Source: Limosilactobacillus reuteri
Lineage (GTDB): Bacteria; Bacillota; Bacilli; Lactobacillales; Lactobacillaceae
NCBI RefSeq assembly: GCF_020784725.1
Contig: NZ_JAJGTZ010000039.1
Location: 1-64,000 of the forward strand
DNA length: 64,000 bases
Direction: 5' to 3'
A program made the position numbers and the translations under genes. Below are positions 18,609 to 27,248 of this stretch, in pieces. The notes below the pieces were generated by a model. That model saw only the letters and a program-made list of their open reading frames with translations. It did not search any database and had not been told where the DNA came from. Positions within the stretch are counted from its first letter, which is position 1, and each line of letters opens with the position of its first letter.

Positions 18609-18739
18609 TGACTTTGCTTAAATTCTTGTGTAATCTTGTTTGCGGTCATTAGGATATTTTTTTGAAATGCATTTTAGTTTAATTATTTTTTTCTAGTGTT
18701 ATGCTTAAGGTAAGGATGGTTTTTAGGAGGAGTTAGTTA

Positions 18740-18958
18740 ATGACTGAAAAGAAGTTTACTCGTAATGAACTCGCCAATTATAATGGGGATAACAATAAGC
18801 CGCATTATATGGCAGTTGAAGGAATTGTATATGATATTACAAATGCCTCTAAATTGGGAATTAGCACTAAGAACCTGATGGAGTTAATTTTTGGTCGTTC
18901 AAAAGATAAACATGAAATTTTGCAAAAATTACCTGTTGTTGGTAAGCTAAGCGAATAG
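18740..18958 (+). CDS. Cytochrome b5-like protein, copy lacking the heme-ligand segment
   Basis: Small soluble protein of 72 aa starting TEKKFTRNELANYNGD and ending KLPVVGKLSE. It is a clear paralogue of the next gene: both have FTRN.L..YNG......Y.A..GIVYD. Where the neighbour has the His-rich segment GKHHGHQAGYDLT this copy reads SKLGISTKNLMEL, so the heme ligands of the b5 fold seem lost; one His remains in KDKHE. Strong ribosome site AGGAGGAG. Likely co-transcribed, 21-nt gap. Confidence 0.75.
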   Translation: MTEKKFTRNELANYNGDNNKPHYMAVEGIVYDITNASKLGISTKNLMELIFGRSKDKHEILQKLPVVGKLSE

Positions 18959-18979
18959 ATATAAAAGAGGTAATATCTA

Positions 18980-19225
18980 ATGGGAGAAAAAAGATTTACT
19001 CGTAATGATTTGCAGCAATATAATGGAAAAGACGGCAATCCAGCGTATATAGCAATTAATGGTATTGTTTATGATGTTTCAGATAGCCCTGCATGGGTTA
19101 ATGGCAAGCACCACGGCCATCAGGCTGGTTATGACTTGACTGATGCCTTATATAAGGACTCCCCTCACAAAGATCGCGTACTTGCTAATTTACCTAAAGT
19201 TGGCGTTCTAGCAGATGCGGATTAA
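18980..19225 (+). CDS. Cytochrome b5-like heme/steroid-binding domain protein
   Basis: Soluble protein of 81 aa built as a single b5-like domain: GNPAYIAINGIVYDVSDSPAW, then NGKHHGHQAGYDLT and DSPHKDRV, whose histidines are the likely heme ligands. Small free-standing forms are common in Firmicutes and have little known function; proposals include heme binding or storage. Follows its divergent copy in the same transcript and is closed by a terminator at 19282-19320. Confidence 0.8.
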   Translation: MGEKRFTRNDLQQYNGKDGNPAYIAINGIVYDVSDSPAWVNGKHHGHQAGYDLTDALYKDSPHKDRVLANLPKVGVLADAD

Positions 19226-19281
19226 AATTTGAATACGCAATGAAATAAATGGATATTAACCTAATTCAATAACACATTAAT

Positions 19282-19320
19282 AAAAGGCAGAGGAAATATT
19301 TTATTTTTTCTGCCTTTTTT
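19282..19320 (+). terminator. Terminator of the b5-like gene pair
   Basis: AAAAGGCAGA (19282-19291) / TCTGCCTTTTTT (19309-19320). Confidence 0.8.
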
Positions 19321-19351
19321 ACTTGATATAATTGGTAACTTTGCTATGCTA

Positions 19352-19789
19352 CTATCCCATCCTCATATCTAAGTGCGGAATATTATCTTCAAGGTAAACA
19401 TCTGAAATCGGCTTAAATCCAAACGAGGCATAAAATTCTTGCAGGTATGCTTGAGCTTGAATCTGAATCGCCTTATGGGGAAATAAACGCTTAGTTTCAT
19501 CAATTGTCGCCTGGACTAATTGCCGCCCATAACTATGTCCACGAAACTTTTTTAATACTAGTACACGTCCAAATGTTGCGTGAGATTCATCCTTATTCAT
19601 AATTCGTGTATAACCTACTAATTCTCCCTGATCATCCTTCAGCATTAAATGGTGAGCTTGATAATCCTGTTCATCGATTTCTTGATAAGGACATTCTTGC
19701 TCAACAACGAAAACCCTTACCCGTTCTTCCGCTAATTTGCACCATTCTTGAGCTGTCATTTCGTTTAATGTTTTTACTTCAACATTCAT
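19352..19789 (-). CDS. ElaA-like GNAT N-acetyltransferase
   Basis: Acetyl-CoA-dependent acetyltransferase of 145 aa. The ElaA start RVRVFVVEQECPYQEIDEQD is present, the acetyl-CoA loop reads VLKKFRGHSYGRQLV, and the end is FYASFGFKPISDVYLEDNIPHLDM. Substrate unknown. Start at 19789 follows AGGAGG; an in-frame extension further up has no such site. A terminator-like hairpin ends only a few bases before this ribosome site. Confidence 0.86.
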   Translation of the reverse strand: MNVEVKTLNEMTAQEWCKLAEERVRVFVVEQECPYQEIDEQDYQAHHLMLKDDQGELVGYTRIMNKDESHATFGRVLVLKKFRGHSYGRQLVQATIDETKRLFPHKAIQIQAQAYLQEFYASFGFKPISDVYLEDNIPHLDMRMG

Positions 19790-19802
19790 ATTAAAACCTC
19801 CT

Positions 19803-19875
19803 AAAAATAAAAGAGTACTAACCAACTTCTTCATGTCATTTCGACAGGCCCTAGTAGAAGATGGCTAATACTCTT
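19803..19875 (-). promoter_or_regulatory. Terminator-like hairpin directly before the elaA-like ribosome site
   Basis: On the minus strand the 20-nt arms (19856-19875 and 19811-19830) pair at 17 of 20 positions, enclose a small TGTC/GACA hairpin in the loop, and are followed by TTTTATTTTT and then AGGAGG. It either ends transcripts coming from the upstream dehydrogenase gene or attenuates the elaA-like gene. Confidence 0.5.
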
Positions 19876-19955
19876 AATGTCTTTAATCCGGGGACTAAAG
19901 ACGAGTCGTTATTAAATTATTCGGTATCAGTATACAATGGATTAGTTTATCTTGC
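19861..19955 (+). pseudogene. Possible N-terminal remnant of a RidA-like gene
   Basis: The plus frame reads ANTLNVFNPGTKDESLLNYS then VSVYNGLVYLA, the opening pattern of RidA/YjgF deaminases (NP....YS..V..NGLVYLAGQ). It stops resembling the family exactly where the convergent dehydrogenase gene ends, as if a deletion had removed the rest. Weak ribosome site. Could be chance. Confidence 0.35.
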
Positions 19956-19965
19956 AATTAGCGAT

Positions 19966-20622
19966 TCAATACCATGCCGGTTTATCCCCGTCTGTATTGG
20001 GTTTATTCACACCAAAGTTTTTTCTGGCATATGGTGCTGGATCATCAATGATTTTGGCTACAAAATTACCAATCGACTTTCGTGAGACCTCGGTACCTTT
20101 GAACGATTCCCCTTTTGCAGTCGTTTCGTAATCAACTTCATCCTTATCCGTTAACCAAGCAGGACGAATAATCGTGTAATCAAGGGTTGAATTTTCAATT
20201 ATATCGGCAGCACTACGATAAGTTCCTAAATAGCTATCTTCTTGGCCGCCACCTAACATTTCATTATTCCATTCACCAAATTTACCTGGAACTTCATCAT
20301 AGATTCCAATTGAAGAAATCCAGACTAACGGCTTTATAGCGTATTTTTCCATCAAACTGACAATATTTTTAGCTTGTTGCGTAATTTCAGGATTACGTAG
20401 ATTAGCATAAACCACATCTGCTCGTTCAATTGCTGGCTCTAAATCACCAATATTTAGGACGTCCCCTTTAATAACTGTTTCGCGATTTTCATCGACAACA
20501 TTCATATTTTGTGGGTGTCGAGTAAATAATAATAATTCATCATTACCATTTGCTAACAATGCATCAATTGCGTGTCCAGCAATTTTCCCAGTTGCACCCA
20601 GAATCAAAACTTCTCTTGCCAT
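19966..20622 (-). CDS. NAD(P)-binding SDR-like oxidoreductase
   Basis: Atypical short-chain dehydrogenase of 218 aa. It opens with the nucleotide loop VLILGATGKIAGHAI and has SSIGIYDEVP and YRSAADIIENSTLDYTIIRP, the pattern of NAD(P)H-binding NmrA/YwnB-like proteins. Substrate unknown. Start at 20622 follows GAGGAGG. It lies downstream of a HxlR gene on the same strand but has its own TATACT -10, so HxlR probably controls it. Confidence 0.82.
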   Translation of the reverse strand: MAREVLILGATGKIAGHAIDALLANGNDELLLFTRHPQNMNVVDENRETVIKGDVLNIGDLEPAIERADVVYANLRNPEITQQAKNIVSLMEKYAIKPLVWISSIGIYDEVPGKFGEWNNEMLGGGQEDSYLGTYRSAADIIENSTLDYTIIRPAWLTDKDEVDYETTAKGESFKGTEVSRKSIGNFVAKIIDDPAPYARKNFGVNKPNTDGDKPAWY

Positions 20623-20750
20623 TATTTTTACCTCCTCATAAATTCTACTTTTAGTATACAATTCTCTAGACCAATTAAAAGTAAGTACACATAAGTAAGG
20701 TAGTTACATTCAGGTAAGATATGATTGATGGACAAGTAATCAGCAAAATT

Positions 20751-21062
20751 TTATTTTTTATTATATTTTTTGCCCCACTGGTTAATTGACTTAATTATTG
20801 GGACCAAACTTTTTCCTACTTCCGTCAATGAATACTCAGTCTTAGGTGGCACCGTCGAATAGACACGTTTTTGTATAATGTTTGCTTTTTCTAAGTCTTT
20901 TAGTTGAAGGGCTAACATTCTCTTGGAACAATCGGGAATTAATTTTTGCAGCTCTGAAAAACGGCAGGGCTCATATTCACTAATTTGATATATAATTACG
21001 CTTTTCCATTTTCCGTTTATTAACTTAAGCGTATTTTCAATCGGACAATCTTTTTCGACCAT
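20751..21062 (-). CDS. HxlR-family transcriptional regulator (with N-terminal Cys)
   Basis: Winged-helix regulator of 103 aa: INGKWKSVIIYQI, RFSELQKLIPDCSKRMLALQ, TEYSLTEVGKSLVPII. The N-terminal MVEKDCPIENT carries the single Cys that senses quinones, aldehydes or electrophiles in relatives such as YodB. It is flanked by a nitroreductase (divergent) and an SDR gene (same strand), as expected for an electrophile-stress switch. Start at 21062 follows AAAGGAG. Confidence 0.84.
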   Translation of the reverse strand: MVEKDCPIENTLKLINGKWKSVIIYQISEYEPCRFSELQKLIPDCSKRMLALQLKDLEKANIIQKRVYSTVPPKTEYSLTEVGKSLVPIIKSINQWGKKYNKK

Positions 21063-21119
21063 TTTTTCTCCTTTCTCTGGTGAAATAAAATTCACTTCTT
21101 GTATATTTTTGTTTTTAAG

Positions 21120-21132
21120 TTACTATTAGTAA
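21120..21132. promoter_or_regulatory. Candidate HxlR operator
   Basis: TTACT-ATT-AGTAA, a palindrome between the divergent HxlR and nitroreductase genes. Related AGTAAGTA repeats occur at about 20688-20705 before the SDR gene, consistent with one regulator acting on all three genes. Confidence 0.5.
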
Positions 21133-21159
21133 GTAAATAAATGTACGGGAGTGATTATT

Positions 21160-21762
21160 ATGAATTCACAATTTAATAGTTTAGCTACAAATCGTCGTTC
21201 AATCTATGCACTTGGTGATAATCTTTCACAAACACCAGAAGAAATTTTTGACTTAGTGAAGCAAACAATCAAAAACTCACCAACTGCTTTTAATAGTCAA
21301 ACAGTACGAGCAGTCGTATTATTTGGCAAGTCATCAGATAAAGTATGGGAAATCGTTGAGGACGCTTTACGCAAAATCGCTAAGAGTCCAGATGCTTTTG
21401 AACAAACAAAGGCAAAAATTGATAGCTTCAAAGCAGGTTATGGAACTATTCTCTACTTTACCGACACTACAATTGTGCATCAATTAGAGAATGATTATCC
21501 ATCATATGCTGCTAATTTTGCAAACTGGGCTGAACAAGGTCTCGGTGGTGCTCAACAGGCTGTTTGGACAGCATTCGCAGAACAAGGAATCGGTGCCAAT
21601 CTTCAACACTATAACCCATTGATTGATGACGCCATTCATCAAGCATTTAATCTTCCAGTCGCTTGGCAATTGCGTGCTGAAATGCCATTTGGTTCAATTG
21701 AGGCACCAGCTGGAGAAAAGGCTCATCTTGATGACGAAGAGATGTTTAAATTAATCAAGTAA
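21160..21762 (+). CDS. Nitroreductase-family FMN oxidoreductase
   Basis: Flavin enzyme of 200 aa. RRSIYALGDN and NSPTAFNSQTVRAVVLFG bind FMN phosphate; later ANWAEQGLGGAQQAV and FGSIEAPAGEK are typical of the oxygen-insensitive nitroreductase/YodC-like group, which reduces quinones or nitro compounds with NAD(P)H. Start at 21160 follows CGGGAGTG. Divergent to the Cys-type HxlR regulator, so likely induced by electrophiles. Confidence 0.87.
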   Translation: MNSQFNSLATNRRSIYALGDNLSQTPEEIFDLVKQTIKNSPTAFNSQTVRAVVLFGKSSDKVWEIVEDALRKIAKSPDAFEQTKAKIDSFKAGYGTILYFTDTTIVHQLENDYPSYAANFANWAEQGLGGAQQAVWTAFAEQGIGANLQHYNPLIDDAIHQAFNLPVAWQLRAEMPFGSIEAPAGEKAHLDDEEMFKLIK

Positions 21763-21826
21763 ACTTATTTTTCTTCACCCTCTTTAACGTTATATAATTA
21801 TCATAAATGTTAAAGGAGGAATTTTA

Positions 21827-22279
21827 GTGAAACAGCAACCTAAAATGTATAATACTGGAGCAGACTACGCTTTAGCAATCATCGGCGGTAAATGGAAATC
21901 CGTTATCCTTTACCTCTTAGCTGGTCATCCCCGACGAACAAGTGAATTAGTTAAGCAACTAGGGACCTCATATAAAGTCTTGAGTGACCAACTTCGTGAA
22001 ATGACGGATGCTGGTCTCGTTATCCGTAAAAGTTTCAATACAATTCCTCCGCACGTTGAATATCGCTTAACTCCTGAGGGTGAAAATCTTTATGCCGCCC
22101 TTCGTTATTTAAATTATTGGGGTGAAAACAGGGCAAAACAAACTAGTAACATTAAAATCATGTGTACTGATGAAATGAAGCAGGTCGGGGATGATGGTCT
22201 GTGTGTCATCACTAAAAAACATCTTAATCATTGGCGACAAGAAATTGTAAAAAGCAAGAACAAAGATATTTCTATCTAA
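21827..22279 (+). CDS. HxlR-family transcriptional regulator lacking the sensor Cys
   Basis: Winged-helix protein of 150 aa: GGKWKSVILYLLAG, TSELVKQLGTSYKVLSDQL, HVEYRLTPEGENL. The N-terminus (MKQQPKMYNTGADYALA) has no Cys where the sensor Cys normally sits; its two cysteines are in an extra C-terminal part (IMCTDEM, LCVITK). Signals therefore differ from the neighbouring HxlR. GTG start with AAAGGAGG, 64 nt after the nitroreductase. Its last codons form one arm of a terminator. Confidence 0.84.
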   Translation: MKQQPKMYNTGADYALAIIGGKWKSVILYLLAGHPRRTSELVKQLGTSYKVLSDQLREMTDAGLVIRKSFNTIPPHVEYRLTPEGENLYAALRYLNYWGENRAKQTSNIKIMCTDEMKQVGDDGLCVITKKHLNHWRQEIVKSKNKDISI

Positions 22280-22293
22280 GTTCTTGCTTTTTT
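22249..22293. terminator. Bidirectional terminator built from the ends of two genes
   Basis: AAAAAGCAAGAAC (22249-22261) and GTTCTTGCTTTTTT (22280-22293), 13 perfect pairs. The left arm is coding sequence of HxlR, the right arm encodes the C-terminus of the convergent membrane protein. Confidence 0.8.
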
Positions 22294-23585
22294 GTGTTCT
22301 TTAATCTAAAAGCCAACGCCATTATAAATATAATCATGTAACCCGCAAGAATAAGGTGGGTATTCATGATTATTGAAAAGTTTTGAATACTTGTTTTTCC
22401 TACTGAAAAAGCACCAAAAATTCTATCCATTCCCGTTGTTCCAGCGAAAATAAATAAGCTTCCCCACATTACTAATTGGGAAATTATCCCCGCAATTGAC
22501 GCATAGTAATAATTAACGATCGAAGAAATACTATAATTATGGGTTGCTTTCTCGTAGTCGTCAATTGCTGTTTTACGTTCTGCGCCGGCAAAACTCCGGA
22601 TAATAAATACGCCAATAAAATATGTTGGCAACCAAAATGTTAAGAGAATTCCAATTGTTAGCATCACTAAATTAATTTGGCAATCTTTAAAATGGAATAA
22701 ATGGTGGGTTTGTTTCACCAATAATCCTCCAAAGACGAAAGCAAATAAGTAAGCAACAATTGTCCAGGAATACATTTTTGTGCCATACAAAATGCCAATA
22801 AAAACAGTACTATACAAGGTCCAATACTGACCACAAGCACCATAAAGCATTATTCGTTGCCGTAAATGATTTGGATAATGAAGTAACCGCCGATGGTTTA
22901 CAAGTAAAGCAAAGATCATCGTGATGAGGAAGATTAATAAAAGTGCGGTTCCCCATTCAAGGGGTTTTCCAAAGCCTAAACTTCTCCCTAATCGCAACAA
23001 TAGCATCGCACCAAGCAAAATTAATGCTAGTAAGCAATTAGCCCAATGTAGCCGAACTGGCAACGGTCGAATTGCATGGGGTGTTTCCCAAATTGATCCC
23101 ATTGCACTAAAAGTAATAATTAGCATCAAAGCAAAACTAATTACTGGCTTCTTTATCCACATAATTATTCCAATACCGACCAAAACTATAATAACTTGAA
23201 AAAGTGGCTTAAGATGATCCTGCTTAGGTAATAGTCCTTGTTTCGTTAATCGCTTCCGCTGACTCATTGCGGTTGGAAATAGTTGAGAAGCAATTCCTGC
23301 CCCTACACCTGACAAGTCCCAGAAGATTGGTTGAAATCCACCAAACATTCCTAAAAAGTAACCAATGATTCCACCATAAAGACCGATCCAGGCAAGGCGT
23401 TGATAATCATATTCTAAATCACGGCAAAATAACAAAATTGTATGCCGGAAAGCATAGAAAATAGCGAAAGGCAAAGCACCAACAAAGACATCAGATTGCT
23501 CCTTAGTAAGAGAAATATACAGCAGAAAAGGCATTAAATTTAATAATAAACTACAAACGCCAGTTAATTTTTTTAAGTTTTTCAT
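22272..23585 (-). CDS. Multi-pass membrane protein, MFS-like, unknown function
   Basis: About 437 aa and 12 to 14 hydrophobic helices starting LTGVCSLLLNLMPFLLYISL. A stretch GVGAGIASQLFPTAMSQRKR recalls an MFS loop, but no family signature is firm. Start at 23585 follows GAGGT. It begins 10 nt after the MFS gene at 23596, so the two are one transcript and may form a pair. Its last 8 bases overlap the convergent HxlR gene. Confidence 0.65.
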   Translation of the reverse strand: MKNLKKLTGVCSLLLNLMPFLLYISLTKEQSDVFVGALPFAIFYAFRHTILLFCRDLEYDYQRLAWIGLYGGIIGYFLGMFGGFQPIFWDLSGVGAGIASQLFPTAMSQRKRLTKQGLLPKQDHLKPLFQVIIVLVGIGIIMWIKKPVISFALMLIITFSAMGSIWETPHAIRPLPVRLHWANCLLALILLGAMLLLRLGRSLGFGKPLEWGTALLLIFLITMIFALLVNHRRLLHYPNHLRQRIMLYGACGQYWTLYSTVFIGILYGTKMYSWTIVAYLFAFVFGGLLVKQTHHLFHFKDCQINLVMLTIGILLTFWLPTYFIGVFIIRSFAGAERKTAIDDYEKATHNYSISSIVNYYYASIAGIISQLVMWGSLFIFAGTTGMDRIFGAFSVGKTSIQNFSIIMNTHLILAGYMIIFIMALAFRLKNTKKQELR

Positions 23586-23595
23586 TTTATTACCT

Positions 23596-24771
23596 CTAAT
23601 GCTGGTCAATTGCACTATTTAGCTTCTTTCGGTTTACTAGGAAAATAATAATAACTAACGGAATAATGAATAACATTACTGGATAAAAATACTTAACTGG
23701 CAACATGCTATCAATAATTCCCCCAATGATTGGTCCGAGCGTCATTCCAATGTCAAGACCGAGAAAGAATGTCGAACTTGCCAGACCTCGTTCATTATCT
23801 GGAGCTAGCATCATTGCAGTTGATTGACAAACGGAATAAATAATACCATAGCCAAATGCCATTCCAGCAGCTGCCAATGCCATTTCAATGTTATTTTTCA
23901 TAATACTTAACATAATAAGATAAAAGATTGTTGCAACCGTGCTTAAAATCAACCATGGTTCAAAACGAACAGTATCAAATTGGGTCCGTAAAAATAACCG
24001 GCTAAGTAAAAGGACTACAGCATAAATTAAGAAATACGCACCAACAGCAATAGGTAAGTGACGTTGTTCAGCGTACTCAACAATATCTGCCTGCGTTGCA
24101 AAATATGGGATCGCAAATAAAGCAGTTAAAAGGGCAACTGGGATAGCATCTCGCTGAATGATTTTAATATGGAAACCACTTTGTTTTACGGAGTGTGCTG
24201 CTGGTTGGGCGCGGTTACTGACAAACTGAATTGTGACAACAACCAGTAAAGCCGATAATGCTGAAATCACCATTGCAGCTCGATAACCAATAATTCGATA
24301 CAAGTTAATTGATACAGCGGGGGCACATGCCATTGCCAAAGCATTCATCAGGCCATAAAAGCTCATTGCTTCGCCAACATGATTAAATGGGACTAAATAT
24401 GATAGCCATGTTGTCATGCAAACGGTACATAATACAAATCCTAACCCGTTAATCAAACGACATATTAACAAGAAAGTGCTATTAGGCGTTAACACATAAC
24501 CTGCAACCCCAATAAAGCATAATATTCCACCCCCAAAAGCTAATGAATATTTCGAAAAACGGTCAGTCAGATTACCAGCAATTGGTCGCAAAAACATTGA
24601 AACAATACTCATCATTCCAACGATTATTCCTGCAAAAGCACTTGATGCACCCAAATCCTGCGCATAACCATTAATCAACGGATTACAGTACATATTACTA
24701 AACATAAAAAAGAATGAGGCCGCCATTACGAGCACAACATCCTTCGTAAAAATCGATTTCTCCTTCGCCAT
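23596..24771 (-). CDS. MFS transporter
   Basis: Major facilitator of 391 aa with 12 helices. The loop 2-3 motif reads RPIAGNLTDRFSKYSLAFGG, and helix 5 PAVSINLYRIIGYRAAMV; the second half has PDNERGLASSTFFLGLDIGM. This is the drug-efflux-like (DHA1) pattern; substrate unknown. Start at ATG 24771 follows AGGGG. First gene of a two-gene unit with the polytopic protein at 22272. Confidence 0.85.
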   Translation of the reverse strand: MAKEKSIFTKDVVLVMAASFFFMFSNMYCNPLINGYAQDLGASSAFAGIIVGMMSIVSMFLRPIAGNLTDRFSKYSLAFGGGILCFIGVAGYVLTPNSTFLLICRLINGLGFVLCTVCMTTWLSYLVPFNHVGEAMSFYGLMNALAMACAPAVSINLYRIIGYRAAMVISALSALLVVVTIQFVSNRAQPAAHSVKQSGFHIKIIQRDAIPVALLTALFAIPYFATQADIVEYAEQRHLPIAVGAYFLIYAVVLLLSRLFLRTQFDTVRFEPWLILSTVATIFYLIMLSIMKNNIEMALAAAGMAFGYGIIYSVCQSTAMMLAPDNERGLASSTFFLGLDIGMTLGPIIGGIIDSMLPVKYFYPVMLFIIPLVIIIFLVNRKKLNSAIDQH

Positions 24772-24868
24772 CAATTCCCCTGCTTTCTTTGCATGATTTC
24801 AATTAAATTCTAATTACTATCATACAACTATTTGGGGAAGTTAAGTGATTTCCCAAGAAATAAATAAA

Positions 24869-24894
24869 GAGGTTGGGTGTTGTTTCCCAACCTC
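24869..24894 (-). terminator. Terminator of the C1 peptidase gene
   Basis: GAGGTTGGG / CCCAACCTC with TTTATTT on the minus strand. Confidence 0.72.
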
Positions 24895-24920
24895 TCCGTG
24901 TGTACTTCACTATTTATATT

Positions 24921-26243
24921 TTACTGCAAAGAATCCCAAGCTGGTAGAATAACGGGTTCACTTTCAGCTACTTTCTTTACTCGATCGCTAAGGTACTTCT
25001 TATTAATAACAGCTTCATAAGTATACTCTTCAAACCAGTCCTGGGTCATTACAAAGTATCCGTTATCGCCATTATCTTTACCCCAACTGTTTTCAATCTT
25101 CCATCGTGTAGGTTGATTATTTACCATATCAAAGCCTGTTAATGTCATTGCATGAGAAACAACGGCTTGCTTAGTTTCCAAACGGTGCTTCTTATCCATT
25201 ACAAAGTCAACATCAAGCAATTCCTCTCGATGATATAACTTCGCATCCATCAAGCCTCGCTTACGGTCCATTTGTTGGAGAACATCATTCCCAACCCAAA
25301 CCGTTTCACCAGCTTGCAATTGTTTGATGGCCCCTTCTTGCAATTCTTCAAAAGGAACATTAACAAATTTAATTGGCAAACCATCAACCACACTATCTTG
25401 AGCTGGCATTAAATAACTCCGATCCATTTCATGATCAGGAGCGTTAGTAACTACAACATAGTCACTTAAGTTTGTATCAAAATATTCATGATAGAACTTT
25501 AATGGCGTTAAGCCAAGAACTTGGTGAAACTTTTTATCATCATCCCGATATTCAAGATCAAATTTTGCAGGCGGTTCACCAAATGAGTAGGCCGCAATCT
25601 TATAAACGTCACCCATCATTCGTTCTTGTGCTTCCTGTAATTCCGTTGCACTGGCATTAGTTTGCACCATTGCCCGTAATTCAATTGCATCTTTGCGCAT
25701 TAAACTATCAAATACTTCGGCCACATCTGAAGTATCCTTAGTATTATGTGTGTCTGGCATTACATATTCTGGAACAACACCATATTTCTCAATAATAGAA
25801 GCGGCATTAGCCCATTGTCCACCATCATTTAATGCGAAACTAAGGTAGAAATCAACGGTGCGATCATGCAAAGGCTTATCAGCAGTTGCAATAATCTTTT
25901 GGAAAAACATATTTGCCCGTTCAATTCGATCCCAGAAAAACAGATAATTCTGTGACAATTCAAAATCCTTGAACTTATATTTTGTTGCAAACTTATGACG
26001 TAATGTGTTTAACGCTGCAAAAGACCAGCAACGTCCACTATGACGCTGGTTAGTTGGTTTCCCCGTCTTAATTTCATAAGAAAATGCTCGATGAAGACGT
26101 TCGCTTGCCGTTGGATCTTCACTCGCAGCTTTAATCCCATTTTTTTGTATTGCGCGGGCAATAATTTCTGCATCTTTACGTGAATGAAATTCTTTCTTTA
26201 ATTTTTCAACCATTTTTGAGGTTAAATCGTGTTCTTCAGTCAC
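24921..26243 (-). CDS. C1 (bleomycin hydrolase-type) peptidase, PepC/PepE/PepG group
   Basis: Cytosolic papain-like peptidase of 440 aa. The catalytic Cys lies in NQRHSGRCWSFAALN, His in VVSHAMTLTGFD and Asn in KIENSWGKDNGDNGY, in the usual order. The family forms hexamers with the active sites facing inward and trims peptides from casein or other protein. Aminopeptidase PepC and endopeptidases PepE/PepG differ by a few residues at the C-terminus; the end here (ILPAWDSLQ) does not let me choose. GTG start after AAGAAGGG. Confidence 0.88.
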   Translation of the reverse strand: MTEEHDLTSKMVEKLKKEFHSRKDAEIIARAIQKNGIKAASEDPTASERLHRAFSYEIKTGKPTNQRHSGRCWSFAALNTLRHKFATKYKFKDFELSQNYLFFWDRIERANMFFQKIIATADKPLHDRTVDFYLSFALNDGGQWANAASIIEKYGVVPEYVMPDTHNTKDTSDVAEVFDSLMRKDAIELRAMVQTNASATELQEAQERMMGDVYKIAAYSFGEPPAKFDLEYRDDDKKFHQVLGLTPLKFYHEYFDTNLSDYVVVTNAPDHEMDRSYLMPAQDSVVDGLPIKFVNVPFEELQEGAIKQLQAGETVWVGNDVLQQMDRKRGLMDAKLYHREELLDVDFVMDKKHRLETKQAVVSHAMTLTGFDMVNNQPTRWKIENSWGKDNGDNGYFVMTQDWFEEYTYEAVINKKYLSDRVKKVAESEPVILPAWDSLQ

Positions 26244-26460
26244 AATAAATCCCTTCTTTGCCTAAAATTCTAAAATGACTTATACACTATTAATAATACC
26301 GCATTTTAGGTAAAATTATTGAATTAAAGCTTTGACATTTTAACTCATCACTAATCCTTTACCACTTATAAAAAGTAAGATAAAATCGTATTTAGTAAGC
26401 CACTTTTAATTATAAATTGTATGAACTGCGTTAAAATTCTATCTAGGAGGTTGATTAATT

Positions 26461-27102
26461 ATGAAGAACGTATTTGTTGTCGGCGGTTCAGGTCGTGTTG
26501 CTACTGACTTAATTAAAGATTTAGTTGCTACCGGTAATGAGGTTACAGCTGGTGCTCGCCATCCGGAAAAAGTCATTAAGTTAAACCACGTTACTGCTGT
26601 TGAATTGAACCTACATGATAGCGTTGAAAAAATCGCTGAATTAATGAAGGGGATAGATGCAGTTTACTTTGTTGCCGGATCACGTGGCAAAGATTTACTG
26701 CAAACTGATGCAATGGGCGCAGTTAAAACAATGCAAGCTGCCGAAAAAGACGGCATTAAACGTTACATTATGTTAAGTTCTCTCTATGCTTTACAACCTG
26801 AAATGTGGTCAAAAGTTCCATCATTAGCTTCAATTATGGATTACAACATTGCCAAGTTCTTTGCTGATAATTATCTCATCTCAAATACAAATCTTGACTA
26901 CACTATCCTTCAACCCGCTAATTTAACTGAAGAACCTGGTACCGGTAAAATTCAAATTGGTGAAGGTGTTGCAACCTCTAATCCGATTCCAGACGTTGCC
27001 CAGACTTTAGCCGATATTTTACAACACGATAATACAATCGGTCATGTTATCATGATGCGGAGTGGCGATACGCCGATTGAAGAAGCACTAGATCAAATTT
27101 GA
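26461..27102 (+). CDS. NAD(P)-binding SDR-like oxidoreductase
   Basis: Atypical SDR of 213 aa: VFVVGGSGRVATDLIKDL binds the nucleotide, followed by YFVAGSRGKDLL, YIMLSSLYAL and NTNLDYTILQPANLTEEPG. It belongs with the YhfK/YwnB type. Substrate unknown. Strong ribosome site CTAGGAGG. Single gene, no clear terminator. Confidence 0.84.
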   Translation: MKNVFVVGGSGRVATDLIKDLVATGNEVTAGARHPEKVIKLNHVTAVELNLHDSVEKIAELMKGIDAVYFVAGSRGKDLLQTDAMGAVKTMQAAEKDGIKRYIMLSSLYALQPEMWSKVPSLASIMDYNIAKFFADNYLISNTNLDYTILQPANLTEEPGTGKIQIGEGVATSNPIPDVAQTLADILQHDNTIGHVIMMRSGDTPIEEALDQI

Positions 27103-27248
27103 TTTTTTACAGGTTGTTGATCAATCTAAAATAACATAAGATTGGTTCACAACTTTTTTCTATTCCAAAATCAGGTAATAGTTTAGCTAATTCTTCTCAG
27201 CAGCCGTATAATAAACATTAAAAATAAATTAAGAAGGGAATCTTCTAC

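Noticed and set aside
19861-20085. A 74-aa plus-strand gene
   Set aside because: Only the first 30 residues look meaningful; the rest is antisense of the dehydrogenase gene. Kept only as a possible remnant.
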